Positions 36,054 through 46,990 of a DNA stretch of 64,000 nucleotides are shown piece after piece. Position numbers and translations under genes: made by a program. Under the pieces are notes generated by a model. The model was not told the origin of the DNA, ran no database searches, and saw only the letters and a program-made list of their open reading frames with translations. How positions within the stretch are numbered: position 1 is the first letter of the stretch; every line of letters begins with the position of its first letter. This DNA is from Lotus japonicus. Lineage: Eukaryota > Streptophyta > Magnoliopsida > Fabales > Fabaceae. The stretch covers positions 40,883,176 to 40,947,175 of the forward strand of contig NC_080046.1 of the NCBI RefSeq assembly GCF_012489685.1, in the 5' to 3' direction.

Positions 36054-36657
36054 CAGGGTCGTGTATAGACTTTTTGTGGCCTAAAGCGAAAGTATTAAAG
36101 TAATTTTTTTAACAATAATCTTAAAGAGACATAATATATCATACAATTACAAATTATCAATTTTTTAGTTTTTTTAACGCTGCGAAATCATTTATCATCG
36201 TTTTTATAATCAAGCAATTCTAACATTTTACTTTCCATAAATAAAATATCTAACTCATTCAATCCATCTCGAACATTATTGACCTTACATATGATTTAAA
36301 CAATTTTAAAAATACTTTAAAAAACTTCTTTAAGTAGTAGTATAAAAAGTAAAAACTATATATATCTCAATTTTAAAAAACTATAGATATATAAAACATA
36401 AAAAATACAAACAAATTAGAAAATGTAAATTTGCTAATACAAATCATTACTACTACTATTAACAACTGTCAAAATTGCACTTCTCATGTAATTAATATGA
36501 CATGATTTTTTATTATTGCATTACCTCTCTTTAATCTCAATAATATATATATACTATATAGGTACTTTTTTTTATTTTTTGGGGGCCTAATATACATCTA
36601 TATTTGTTTGAGGCCTAAGTCGAATGTCTCATTTGCCTTGTGGCCTACACGGCCCTG
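36054..36657. mobile_element. hAT non-autonomous element, 604 bp
   Basis: The ends are CAGGGTCGTGTA and, read inward from the right, CAGGGCCGTGTA, 11 of 12 identical. The 8-bp target duplication AAAGAAAA is perfect (36046-36053 and 36658-36665). The inside is AT-rich with no intact frame. The subterminal words GGCCTAAAGC and GAGGCCTAAG resemble those of TTF-type hAT elements. Confidence 0.9.
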
Positions 36658-36665
36658 AAAGAAAA

Positions 36666-38214
36666 ATATGTGAAAATAACATGTAAAAAGAAATGAGTGT
36701 AAGAATATCAAAGTTCGGTATGAAGTTATTATAGGTTAAGAATAATACAATGTTTGACAAGTCTAATTAATAAGCTAACAAAAATAATATATTTGCGGTC
36801 ATGAACATCACTACCGTATCCCGAGGCAGATTAGTCATGTGTGTGGGACTCTTTCCCCGTGGAGACTGGTGGTAAAAGAAAAAAAAAACTAACAAAAAGC
36901 TTAAAAATTAGTTGATACATTAAAAACTAAAAAATGAAGTTTAGCTGATTGTTGTTGAATTTGTACATAAAAGGAATTAAGGACCATATTATATATAGTG
37001 AAATTTAATTGGATATTTGTATCATATTAATTTACATTTTTTTATTCCATAAGGGGCTATATATTAAGTTACATATGTTAATGTATAGTTATCAAATATC
37101 ATATTTTTAATAATAGTATATTTTTATTAACATTTTCAGGAAAGTCGCTAGCATTTGGTGGTACTTTTTATCAATGTAAATTCTTTCTTCTTACAACTTG
37201 GAAAACAATGTAATTTTCTTTTTGTTCATGTGATACTATAACATTCAATGTGATTGGCAAATAGCAAATTTTCACAGTAATCTGAGATAATCTAAAGTGA
37301 CAAATTATTAGTTGCATAGAGGTCAAGTAGGACCCTTGAATATTTTGATTGTTTTGTGAAAGTTGACAAAATGAAAATAAGCCAGTTGGTGAACTGAACT
37401 ACTTGCATTTAACTTTAAATAATTTATGTATTGTATTCTTTTTCATCAGGCCAAAAGAAGCTAACATAATAGCAAGTATAGTACAATTCAATTCATACAT
37501 CACTTTCCAATATTTGATAGAATGATATAGAACTATCGTGGGGCTTGGATAGAGGCTCCAATTGACCTACACTTGGATTCTTAGAGGACATTGGACCCTA
37601 CCGTATTTTTACAGTTTCATTATTGTATTTTTCACCATCTTGTTATCATGTGAGGTTGATATCTTCACTCATCAGACTTTATAGTGAAATATATATACCA
37701 TACATCCTAGGACTTTAATTTGTTATGATACCTTTTTCCTTTTGCTTTTTCTTTTTTTTCCTTCGTTCTAATTAATTTTTACGTACGGCTCGAAGAATAT
37801 TTATGTAAATGAATAATATATTGAATGTTCTTAATTTTTTTTGGTTACAGAATGTTCTTAATTTATAGCCATTAGTTTTTCATTTAATCTATTTTATAAA
37901 TAACTAAGGTTTGATCATGGGACTATGGGAGTATAGCAGTACAGTAATACTAAGGCTGAGTGACCGACACATATATTTCAGTAACAAGAGATTGACATTT
38001 TTGGCACACCACACAGTATGCATTGAGTGCACAAATTAATTGGTTGGGTTAGCAAAGTTAACAATGATGGTGATGACCTCATGGTGTTGGTTCATTTCAT
38101 TGTGGGATAAAAAAGTCGTGATCATCACAACATGAGACGTTATTATTCATTCAGACCTAGTTTCTTTTAATTTCCATATGAATTTTACTTAATTTCTTTT
38201 TATTTCTTTAGACA
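36666..38214. other. AT-rich intergenic DNA
   Basis: No gene, RNA or delimited mobile element recognised. Confidence 0.5.
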
Positions 38215-38223
38215 TTTTTTTAT

Positions 38224-39468
38224 GGCTTAAATAAGTTTTTCGTCCCTAACCTTTCCATAATACCTGGTTTTCGTCCCTCGTCGGAGCAAAGGTGGGGTTT
38301 AGTCCCTAACCTTTGCCAAAACGTTTGGTTTTGGTCCCTCCGGAGCTCTGGGTCAACGCCGGAGCTCCGGTGGCCCATGTGGCATGGCCACGTCACTTTA
38401 ATGAGCCCAGCTGGAATTTATTTTTATTTTTCATTTAAATTATAATTTTTATAATTTCATAACTTAATTAAATAAAAACATTAAAAAGGAAAATTCATAA
38501 GCATAACAATCTTTGCAGATCCAAACCACCTCCATCTTCATTGCTTCTGTTGTTACCTTTCCCTGTCAAAATCAAACCCATTCCCTTTGAATATTCACAT
38601 TACCTAGAATCCAATCCCACAAACCAAGATGGCAGCAACCCAAACAAAACACAAACACGGACATGATGTCCAGTAAGGCAAAGAGGAAAAGAAAAAGAAA
38701 AAAATGCACACGCAGGTGCCTTTGAGCAAACTGCAACAGATCCCCATCTTCTGCAGCTTAATTGCTGCCCCATCGAAGAAGCTAAGTGAAAAAGGATCGA
38801 TAGAGGGAGAACGAAGAAAAGGACGGTGGAGGAACACATGTATTGGATCCGGCGAATCATCAAGTTGGAGCCACGAAGCACCGCTCCACTCCACCGTCAC
38901 ACGACCTCTGCAACCAAGTTCGCACCAATCGTTCTCCTTGTTGTGCATCTATGACCCTTTCCCCTCTCCATCTATGACCCAAACCCAAAAAGGATCGAGA
39001 AAGGGGGTGTGGGTTTGGTTTTGTTTTGTAGTTGTGTGGGAAACAACAAAGTTGAATCAACCAAACTTGAATCAATCCATGGAGGTGTGGGGTTTTTGTT
39101 TCCTGGGATTATGCCTCTGGGATTTGAAAAGCTAAATGTGTTTCTGCCTTTCTGGGTTTGGGATTTTGTTTTCTAGGGTTGAGGATGATATGATGTTGAA
39201 GATGATAAGATGAAGATTTAATTTAGAAAAAAGGGTTTTAATTATGTGTTTTTTTTATATTTTAAATGAAAAAAATTCCAGTTGGGCTCATTAAAGTGAC
39301 GTGGCTATGCCACATGGGCCACCGGAGCTCCGGCATTGACCCAGAGCTCCGGAGGGACCAAAACCAAATCTTGTGGTAAAGGTTAGGGACTAAAACCCAC
39401 CTTTGCTCCGGCAAGGGACGAAAACCAAGCATTTGGAAAAGGTTAGGGACCAAAAACTTATTTAAGCC
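38224..39468. mobile_element. Mutator-like element with ~200-bp inverted ends, 1245 bp
   Basis: Both ends begin GGCTTAAATAAGTTTTT and the inverted match runs through 'gtccctaacctttgcc', 'ggtccctccggagctc' and 'gtggcccatgtggcat' to about 38420 on the left and 39275 on the right, about 200 bp each. The 9-bp target duplication TTTTTTTAT is perfect (38215-38223 and 39469-39477), the hallmark of Mutator-type transposition. The internal 850 bp show no MURA transposase. They contain a 143-codon open frame (38704-39135) without any recognisable domain. It may be captured or chance sequence. The element is non-autonomous. Confidence 0.9.
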
Positions 39469-39477
39469 TTTTTTTAT

Positions 39478-39684
39478 CACATCACACAACACTAGAGTTA
39501 TTGTTCAAGAAACCTTGTATCATATTATATTCCACTCTAAAAATATAACAAACACAAAATAGAACCAGTATGTCCTATTCCATCTCATTTCAACCTATGA
39601 GCAACTGTCGGATCAGATTATTAACCTTGACAAATCAACGCTCTCGTATAACCGAAATGTGTATGTGATTTGTTTTAATCACCT
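39478..39684. other. Short spacer
   Basis: Nothing recognised between the Mutator-like element and the LINE remnant. Confidence 0.4.
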
Positions 39685-40148
39685 TAAAGGGTTATGAATG
39701 TAAAGGTTGTAGAGTGTTTTGACAAATATTTGGGACTCTCTACCATCATTGGTAAGTCAAAGGCCCATATTTTTTTATTTTTTCAAGGAACGGGTTTGGA
39801 GGAAGCCCAAGGCAAGGGTTGGAAGGAGAAGGCGCTCTCACGAGCGGGCCGGGAGGTTTTAGAAAAGGCAGTGGGCTAGACAATCCTTTCTTATGTTATG
39901 TCTTGCTTCCTGCTTCCAGATGGGTAATGCTCTCAAATTGAAGCCATGATGAATCGGTTTTATTGGGGTGGAGATGTTAGTTGCCGGAGTATCCATTGGC
40001 TCAAATGAGATTCTCTTTATCGTTCGAAAGGGTGTGGTGGCCCCTTGGGTTTCAGGACTTTAAAGCTTTTAACACTGCTTTGGTGGGGGGAAATTGGTGG
40101 CGCATCATGTCTAAGCCTGATTCAATGCTTTCTAAGGTTTACAAGGAT
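39685..40148 (+). pseudogene. LINE ORF2 fragment, segment 1 of 3 (RT C-terminal region)
   Basis: The frame reads YLGLSTIIGKSK, then WKEKALSRAGREVLEKAV, and after a stop at 39877 MSCFLLP, MNRFYWGG and, one frame over, GPLGFQDFKAFNTALVG. This is the conserved run after the RT core of plant L1 elements. At 40148 it is interrupted in mid-protein by a hAT element and resumes at 41376-41383 with the duplicated site. It is the 5' end of a truncated LINE whose 3' end is near 46613. Confidence 0.8.
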
Positions 40149-41375
40149 TAGGCCTGTCCATCGGTCGGGTTTGGTCGGTTTCGGGCCCAAAAAGCCCAAA
40201 CCGGCCTAACCCGCACACACAAAACTGGGCCCGCAACCGACCGTGGGAAGTTTCGGTTTGGGTCGGTTGCGGGTTGCTCGGGTACCCAGCGGGTCGGGCG
40301 GGTTCTGTCGGGTTGGTTTTAAATTCGTTTGTGTCCTTTACTCCCAAATCTATTCCATTTTTTATTTTATTCAAACATTTTTACCAAATCAAAACCAACC
40401 GAATTTTCTGGGCCAAAATATTAAAACCAGTCAGATATATTTCTTTGAAGTCACACAGTACATTGATTTTTTCAAATTTCCCATTTCTACATTGATTTTT
40501 CCAATTTTCAGTGTTTATTCAGAGTTCAAACTGTAGATCTACTCCTCAACTTCACAAAGTTTGAAACTTTTTGTGCTTCCAGTTCTAGATCTGCAAAAAG
40601 AACTAATCAGAAAGGAAACCATAAAAGTGAAATCAAGAGAGAGGGAGAAAGAAGTTACGAAGCCTGTCTTTCTGCATGCTCTCGAACTAGTTGAGTCCGG
40701 TGGCTGTTGAAGGGGAAGGAAACCGAAAAAGCTTTCATTCTTGCGATTTCAGATCAGATCCAGAGAAGATGAACAAAGTTTCCATTCTTTTCCTCATCTG
40801 AAAGAGAGTCCTCGTTTCATCCTTGCGATTTCAAACCAGAATCGATGGTTGGCTTGTTCTGGAGCAAAATGAAAACGAACAAGCTCTGTCGGGTGAGAGA
40901 AGCATGGAGGATGAAGCGGCTAAGGTTTGAGATGTGTGAGGGAAGAAGGAGAAGAGAGAAGGACAGTTGCGGCGGCTAGGGTAAGATGTTGAGAAGAAGG
41001 AGGTTGTGGTGCTGCTAGGGTTAGAAGCTTCTGGAGAATGGAGAAGGGAGGGAGAAGAACGGCTGAAGAATGAAGATTGAATTAGGGTTAAGGAGTTAAG
41101 GAGTATTTATATTATGAAATTGGGTTTTTTTTCTTTTCTGAAGGGTGGCTTTGGGCTGGGCTTGTATTAGGTCTCTAGGTTTTTTTTTTTTATTAGAGTG
41201 GGTTCGGTCGGTTCGGTCGGCTCAGAGGTCAAATCGAACTCGACCGAACCAAACCGGCCTAACCCGGTTTTTTTCCGACCGCCAACCCGCCAACCGACCC
41301 GTCCGAACCGAGATGGCCTTTTTTGGTAACGGGCCGGTCGGTTTCGGACGGGCCCAAAATTTCTGGACAGGCCTA
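40149..41375. mobile_element. hAT-like element 1227 bp inserted in the LINE remnant
   Basis: The ends are TAGGCCTGTCCA and, read inward from the right, TAGGCCTGTCCA, 12 of 12 identical. The 8-bp target duplication ACAAGGAT is perfect (40141-40148 and 41376-41383), and the LINE reading resumes across it. Subterminal regions are rich in GGTCGG/CCGACC words, and the two sides are complementary over longer stretches (GGTCGGTTTCGG near 40172 and 41336). The interior has no transposase. It carries text that looks like a 5' UTR and first exon (GAGAGAGGG, then GAAGAAGGAG) but no domain I recognise. Confidence 0.85.
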
Positions 41376-41383
41376 ACAAGGAT

Positions 41384-41504
41384 GTGTATTTCCCCCGTCA
41401 TTCTATTTTTGGGGAAAAAATGGGCTACAGACCAAGCTATGTCTGGTCCAGTATAGTTGGCTTGGCTTCAATTTTTGAGAAAGGAGGCGCTTATGGCATG
41501 TAGG
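41384..41504 (+). pseudogene. LINE ORF2 fragment, segment 2 of 3
   Basis: About 40 codons lie between the two hAT insertions. Across frame it reads VYFPRHSIFGEKMGYRPSY, V-W-S-S-I and then RRLWHVG at the far edge. This is the well-known L1 stretch after the RT where a Tyr-Phe-Pro and RPSYxW pattern is conserved. It joins segment 1 on the left and segment 3 on the right once the two hAT elements are taken out mentally. Confidence 0.75.
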
Positions 41505-42062
41505 CAGGGATGTATCCCTAATTTTGTTGTTGTGGGGACCGAAATAAAAAATTAAAAAAATTGTCAATGAATATATAAACTTCAAATAATACAATTTTTA
41601 TTTAAATACAACTTTTTGTTCTTTCATAGTACCAAATTTATCTATTATTGTATCAACTGTGATTTTTTCAGCAATTTCTCTCAATATATTACTAAAAAAT
41701 TTCCGATAAGGTCATCTTTAATCTTATTGCAAAGCCGATTCATAACAATTTTCATTGTAGAAAAAAAAATAACATGTAGATGCTATTGAAACTGGAAGTG
41801 TCAAATATCAATAAGTGATTTCTAGTTTAAACTAAAGTATGGTAAAACATGGATAAACTAGACATTTATCCTAAATTTAGATCTTGGGAAACATCTGGAT
41901 AATGTGTTTTAGTTGAAACAAGATTTTTTTTTCATCTCAGGAAAATAATCTAAGGGGCATTATATCTTCTATTTAATTCAGATAGTTGCAAATCAATTGT
42001 AGAATAAAATACATTTATTCTTTCATGTCTCCATCTTATTTCTTATGACCACCATTACCCAT

Positions 42063-45000
42063 TGTAAGACCTATATTTTAGTATTTAATTATTATTATAA
42101 TAATTAAGAGAATGTTGACTTTTATGTTGTGTTGACTTGTTTGTTTGACTTTGACTCATGAGTCTTGAGTGTTGTTTTGATTTTGAAATCATAATGCATA
42201 AGCATAATATTATTAGATGAGTGTATTTGATGAAAATCATTACAATTAGGTTTATTTTCGTGATTATTGAGATAAAAATTATTAATTGAATTCTTTTGAG
42301 TTTTATTAATTAAAAATAGATCTTTCCATATTTCTTTTAGAGAGAGAAAATAGGATAAATATAATTTGTGGTTAAAATAATTTTAAATCCGAAATTATTA
42401 TTTTAAAAAGTGATTTAGAGGTTATTCTGAACCTTAGGAATTAATTTTGGAATTTAAGAAATTTATTATGAGATGTTAGTTTAAAATTTAGTTTTGCAGA
42501 TATAGTTGTTTTATTGAAAAATTAGGAGATAAAGGTGGAAAATTAGAGGAGAGATGAATTATGAATTTCATTCAGAGATAATAGTTGTAGATATTATTTA
42601 TAATATATCTATTAAAATTTAAAAACAAGAGAGAGATGTTTAGAGAGAGGGAGGGTAGAGAGAGAGAGAGAGACTCCGGAAGAAGAGCTCCGGCACGACG
42701 GTATCCAGAGCCAAGGGTACAGACATCACGATTTCAGGGACGCTGGAAGTGGTCGGGTAATGCTCAGGGTGTGTCTGATGGCAGGAGAGCTATGTAGGGA
42801 CGACGATAGACCGGTTAATTCACGGTGTTTGTTGATGGGATTGGAGCTCGGGTAAATGAGGAGAAGGTGCGCGTGGGGTATTTTCGCGAGCTGGTCGGGT
42901 TCTGGACGTCGAGCTTTTTCACAAACGGAGGGGGGACACACATTTTAGGATGGGTTTTGTTCATTTTTGGACAGATGTTGAGGCTTGGCTGGCGATTGGA
43001 CTGCTCCATGGTCTGCGGTTGGAGGGGTACTGTTTGGTCGTTAAAAGGCATGGGAACAACGACCACCGCAAAAACCTGTTCTTGAGGGGGGAAAGGGGTT
43101 GCAGTACGAGATTTGGGGGAGGGTATGGAGGCCAAAAGAGAGAGACAACATGACAGTAAAAGGTGCAGAAGTGCAGGCAAACCAAATGTGCAGGCAGAAG
43201 CGGAGGTCTCAGAGCTGATTATAAATGTTCAGGAACATGTTCAACGCTGGTTCGAGCGTTGTGCGATTGTAGAGGTACAGGAAGTTCAAAACGTTGAGGA
43301 GCTTCATAAGTTTTTTAGTTCCATTGGGCTATTTAATTTCAGACTTGTTCCGTTAGGTGCCAAGGAGGTTGTTCTGGAATTTGAAACGCAACAGGAAATG
43401 GAGATTACCATTGCCGAGTGTCGGGATTTTCTTGAGCAGAAATTGCATGGAGTAAGACCTTGTTTGTGGTCTACCTTTGGGCGAACACAATGCATTTGGG
43501 TCAAGGTTTGGCAAGTTCCATTGGGAGTCTAGGGGGAGTTTTTTGCGGATGTGGGGTATAGGCTAGGACGCTATTTGTGTATTGATGGGGATACAACAGC
43601 GAAGGCCAGGCTTGATTTTGCGCGGATTTTAGTGGAGCTGCCTCATCCTCTCCTGCACCCATTTGTGTTGCTAGTGAATATCCAAGGGAGTGTATATCGG
43701 GCTCTGGTAGAAAAGGACATGGAGGCTTATGAATATGGATGTGTCACAGGCAGTACGAAGTGAGACTAGAGATGGATACATGACAGAGGATGATGAAGAT
43801 GAGAGTTATTATCAAAGTCCTGGGGATGATGGAGGCCTCGTGGTTACGCCTGGGGTGTTGGACGAACAACAGAGGGACTGGCCAGGGAAGGAGGTTATTC
43901 CGGTGATGCAGTCGACGGTGGCTCCGATGAACTGGGTGAGCTGGGGAGATCCGGGGCAGGCACGTGTTAGTGGGTCCCGGGGGAAGAGATCCAACGTGTG
44001 GATACGTGAAGTGAAGGTGTGCAAGGTGTTTTATTGTTTGATTTGATTATTTGTCTTGATATATTGTTGCTTCTTGTGTTAATAACATGCTTAATTTTGT
44101 TGAATTGTCTGTTGGAAGGAATATGTTGTTTATTGAAAATTTTATGGAATTAACTTATTGGAAAGTTAATGGAATTAACTTGCGGGTTATTTGTTGATTA
44201 AGGGGATAGACCTTAATCTTGTTGTTGGTTGTTTTATTAATGAGATAAACTTTAATCGGTTGTTGTTTGATTAAGGGGATAGACCTTAATCTTATTGGTT
44301 GTATTATGTTGTCTTATCTTTTTTTTTTTTAAATGCGATATCTTATCTTTAATTTGTATATATGATGTTATTTTGTTTTAAATTTGAACATGTTGTGATT
44401 TTCTTAAAAATTGAAGATATGTTGTTGGTATTTTTGAATTTTAAAATAAGGTTGTTGTTTGATGAGTTTGTTACTCTTTTAAATTTTAAAGTTATGCAGT
44501 TTGAAATTTAAAAGTTGGTTAGCTAATTGTTGTTGTTGATTTTTAAGCTAACCCTTTCTGTTTGGTAATTGCTACTTGGGCGCTTAACACTATTAGGTCG
44601 TGGACCGTCAAGTGGTGAGGTTCGACTTGCTTGACTATGGGGAGTCTATGGATTGCGATGTGGCTTACAGTTGAGCGGCGAGAAGTTTGGAGTGGCAAAG
44701 ATGGAGATCTTTCGATTTCTTAGAACTTCGTTAAATTGACTTTGTGGTTTTCAACGTTAGCTTAAATATTATTTTGAATTTCGCCGTTATCTATTTAATT
44801 TAAACTTGGTTAATATTATGCGATATTTATTGGGTATTACATTTATTACGAGTTTTTTTGAAAATATTAAAATTGAATTGTTTTTATCAAGCGAAGACTA
44901 AAGGATAAGTTCATTTGAATTCAAGTAAGAACTCTTGGGTTATTCTGTCTAAGGAAATAAGGCTTTTAATCAGACATTGTGCCGGACCCGCTAACCTGGG

Positions 45001-45137
45001 AACATCTCGGACTATTGTTTGGGTGATGATGAGCCTATTTTTCAAAAATCTATATCACCTTTAAAAAAAATCCGAGTTAATCCCTAGAATTGTTGGGTTA
45101 CTAATGTGATCCCCGGTTGAGAAATTGGGGTGTTACA
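42063..45137. mobile_element. Solo LTR (Tekay-like), 3075 bp, carrying LINE ORF1 sequence
   Basis: It starts TGTAAGACC and ends GGGGTGTTACA. The flanking 5-mers are CCCAT (42058-42062) and CCCAC (45138-45142), 4 of 5 identical. The outer parts (42063-42640 and about 44045-45137) are AT-rich LTR-like DNA. The middle is GC-richer and encodes a LINE ORF1-like protein. No gag, protease, RT or integrase is present. It lies within the hAT element at 41505-45532. Confidence 0.7.
42650..44045 (+). pseudogene. LINE ORF1 fragment: RRM plus DUF4283-type region, broken
   Basis: Three frames must be combined. Near 42900-43100 MGFVHFWTDVEAWLAIGLLH and GLRLEGYCLVVKRHGNN look like the RNP1 strand and following helix of an RRM, as found in one class of plant L1 ORF1. 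From 43140 to 43532 comes WFERCAIVEVQEVQN, then FNFRLVPLGAKEVVLEFET, then QCIWVKVWQVPLGV. After a stop at 43530 GYRLGRYLCIDGDTTAKARL and DFARILVELPHPLL are the classic DUF4283 second half. An acidic tail follows to about 44040. ORF2 is absent. A LINE 5' half without its 3' half is unusual, because LINE copies normally keep the 3' end. Confidence 0.7.
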
Positions 45138-45540
45138 CCCACAGACTAAGAGATTTTTTATATAAGAAACTTCAACTTGATGAGCATCACATAACGTTAT
45201 AACACTCTCCAATAGTTGTTTACTTGCTTCCCACTATTGTCTCTCGATTCTTGAATAAGATATTTAGTTGTTGACACAAGATTTAAAATATTAAGTATAT
45301 TTTGAGAGCGTCGTTGTAAGGACTGATAAAGAGTATCATTGATTCCTAATATTTCTATCCTCACATTTAACATAAAAAAATTCAAAAGTCATCAATTTAC
45401 GAGAACTAAACTTTGCGAGGGCCGGAGACTAGCACTACAAAAACTCTACATAAAAATACCTATAGTCGGTAAAATTATCAAAATTCTTCGGGAACAATGG
45501 CCCCTTCCAGCCCCTCCTTAGATACGCCCCTACGTGTAGG

Positions 45541-46613
45541 TAATGACAAGAGTAGGCTTGAGAGGAGAAGTGGATTCCTAATTCTGGTCAAATGGTGTAT
45601 GAGAGGATATTGCTTCAAAGTTGGGTATCACGCATCTTGCTGATCTCATGTTGGCTGATGGAGGTGGGTGGGTTCGGGATCGGGTTGATTTTCTTTGTTG
45701 GCCACCCACAATGCGTGCAATTTTTGTTGTTCCTTTGCCCATGCAACCTCTGGAGGACGGTTTTTCGGGGCTTGCAACAGTGGACGATGTTATTCTTCGA
45801 AGACAGGTTATCAATTCCTTAGAAGACAACTTTTTGAGAGGGAACCTTCCAATTCATCTAAGCCCTCGTTGACACCATCTTCTTGGACGAAACTTTGGAA
45901 GGCGAATGCAGCTCCCAGATGTCGCGAGACTGCATGGCGAGCTTGCCTTGATCTTCTCCTTGTTCGTGCGGTGTTGCATAGACGTGGAATTGCTCAGGAT
46001 TCTTCAAGTCCACAGTGCCTGGACGTACCATAAACAACCCAACACACTCTTCTCTTCTGCCCGTAGGTAAAGCCAATCTAGTTCGCATCCCCCTTGGGTC
46101 TTCGTTTAGAGGAGGAATGTCCATTGGAACAGTTCCTGACGGGGTTTTTGGCTACTGCAGATTCAGGAGTTGTTGGGATGTGTTTCTCGCAGCACGAATG
46201 GTAAGATCTTAGCTGATGCTACATCCGTCTCGGGACCAGTACACTCCCATGTGTTGGCTGAAGCGTTATGCTTGAGGTGGGCGGTTGGTTTGGCCATAGA
46301 GTTGGGTTTTCAGCGAGTTTGTTTTGAGATAGATTGCTTGGTGCTGTTTAATTGATGGTGTCGTCAGGATGGTGGGTTCTCACACTTGGAGACAATGGTT
46401 AGAGATTGTCATTTGTTGCTTCATAATTTTGATGTTTATATTTTTGTTTTGTTCGTAGAACTCGTAATAGTGCTGAAAACACTTTAGCTAAACTTGTTTT
46501 CCGTTTTGATGATTTGGTTTGGATTGAAGAGGATCTTGTGGAAATTTCCTCTATCATCCATAATGATGTACTTGTCTCATGGGCTTCTTCTTGAATGAAT
46601 GAATCTGAATTTC
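45541..46613 (+). pseudogene. LINE ORF2 fragment, segment 3 of 3 (linker and RNase H, with A tail)
   Basis: This segment continues the LINE after the second hAT. VGNDKS reads across the junction, then ADLMLADGGGWVRDRVDFL near 45640 and the RNase H words GVVGMCFSQHEW (near 46170) and LAEALCLRWAVGLAIELGFQ, with the Glu and Asp of the RNase H fold (FEIDCLVLFN). The tail NTLAKLVFRFDD is near 46480. Several stops and frameshifts interrupt it. The element ends in a run of A at 46613-46619. Without the inserts the LINE is about 1.66 kb, a 5'-truncated copy. Confidence 0.75.
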
Positions 46614-46711
46614 AAAAAAAGACACCAATCTAATAAACACTACCTAACTATCCAAAGATAACTTTTATGTAACGTTTTTTGAATTCATTTATATTATTTA
46701 AACTATACTTA

Positions 46712-46990
46712 TATTAAAATTAGGGATACCTAACTCAACTCAAAAGCTAACTCAAGAGTAGAGGTTTGCACAACCATTTATAAGCACTTGATTAACCACA
46801 TCTCTAGCCAATGTGGGACTCTAACACACCCCCTCACGCTCAGGGTTGGACATTTGGAGCGTGGAATGAAACAGGTGACCAAATATGGGGAGTCAACAAA
46901 TGGATCTAGAATAGACTCTGATACCATATTAGAATTAGGTAGGCCTAACTCAACCCAAGAGCTAGCCTTTGGGTTGAGTTAGACCTACCT
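46712..46990 (-). mobile_element. TRIM-like or truncated Copia-type LTR element
   Basis: On the minus strand TGGTATCAGAGTC (complement at 46917-46929) is a near-perfect tRNA-iMet primer-binding site. It is preceded by LTR-end-like text ending CTAATTCTAATA. About 90 bases later comes a purine tract GTGAGGGGGTG, then an LTR starting TGTTAGAGTCCCACATTGG (from 46826 leftward), which ends CCTAATTTTAATA near 46712. The upstream LTR is incomplete and appears partly as an inverted copy: 'ttaggtaggcctaactcaac' and its complement at 46966-46985 flank an 18-bp loop. Confidence 0.6.

Larger units (their letters stand above)
41505..45532 (-). mobile_element. hAT (TTF/DUF4371-type) element with an inserted solo LTR
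   Basis: The left end CAGGGATGTATCC pairs imperfectly with the right end read inward, TAGGGGCGTATCT. The flanking 8-mers CATGTAGG (41497-41504) and CGTGTAGG (45533-45540) differ at one base, and the LINE reading resumes across them. On the minus strand two transposase remnants are visible. Near 45200-45385 SLQRRSQNILNILNLV and TTKYLIQESRDN match the middle of TTF-type hAT transposases. Near 41600-41790 STMKIVMNRLCNKIKDDL and VIYIEREIA match their C-terminal dimerisation end. Most of the transposase is missing. A solo LTR occupies 42063-45137. Confidence 0.75.

Noticed and set aside
38604..38948. Minus-strand frames of 93-114 codons in the Mutator-like element
   Set aside because: No recognisable domain. 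They overlap the plus-strand frame in the same stretch.
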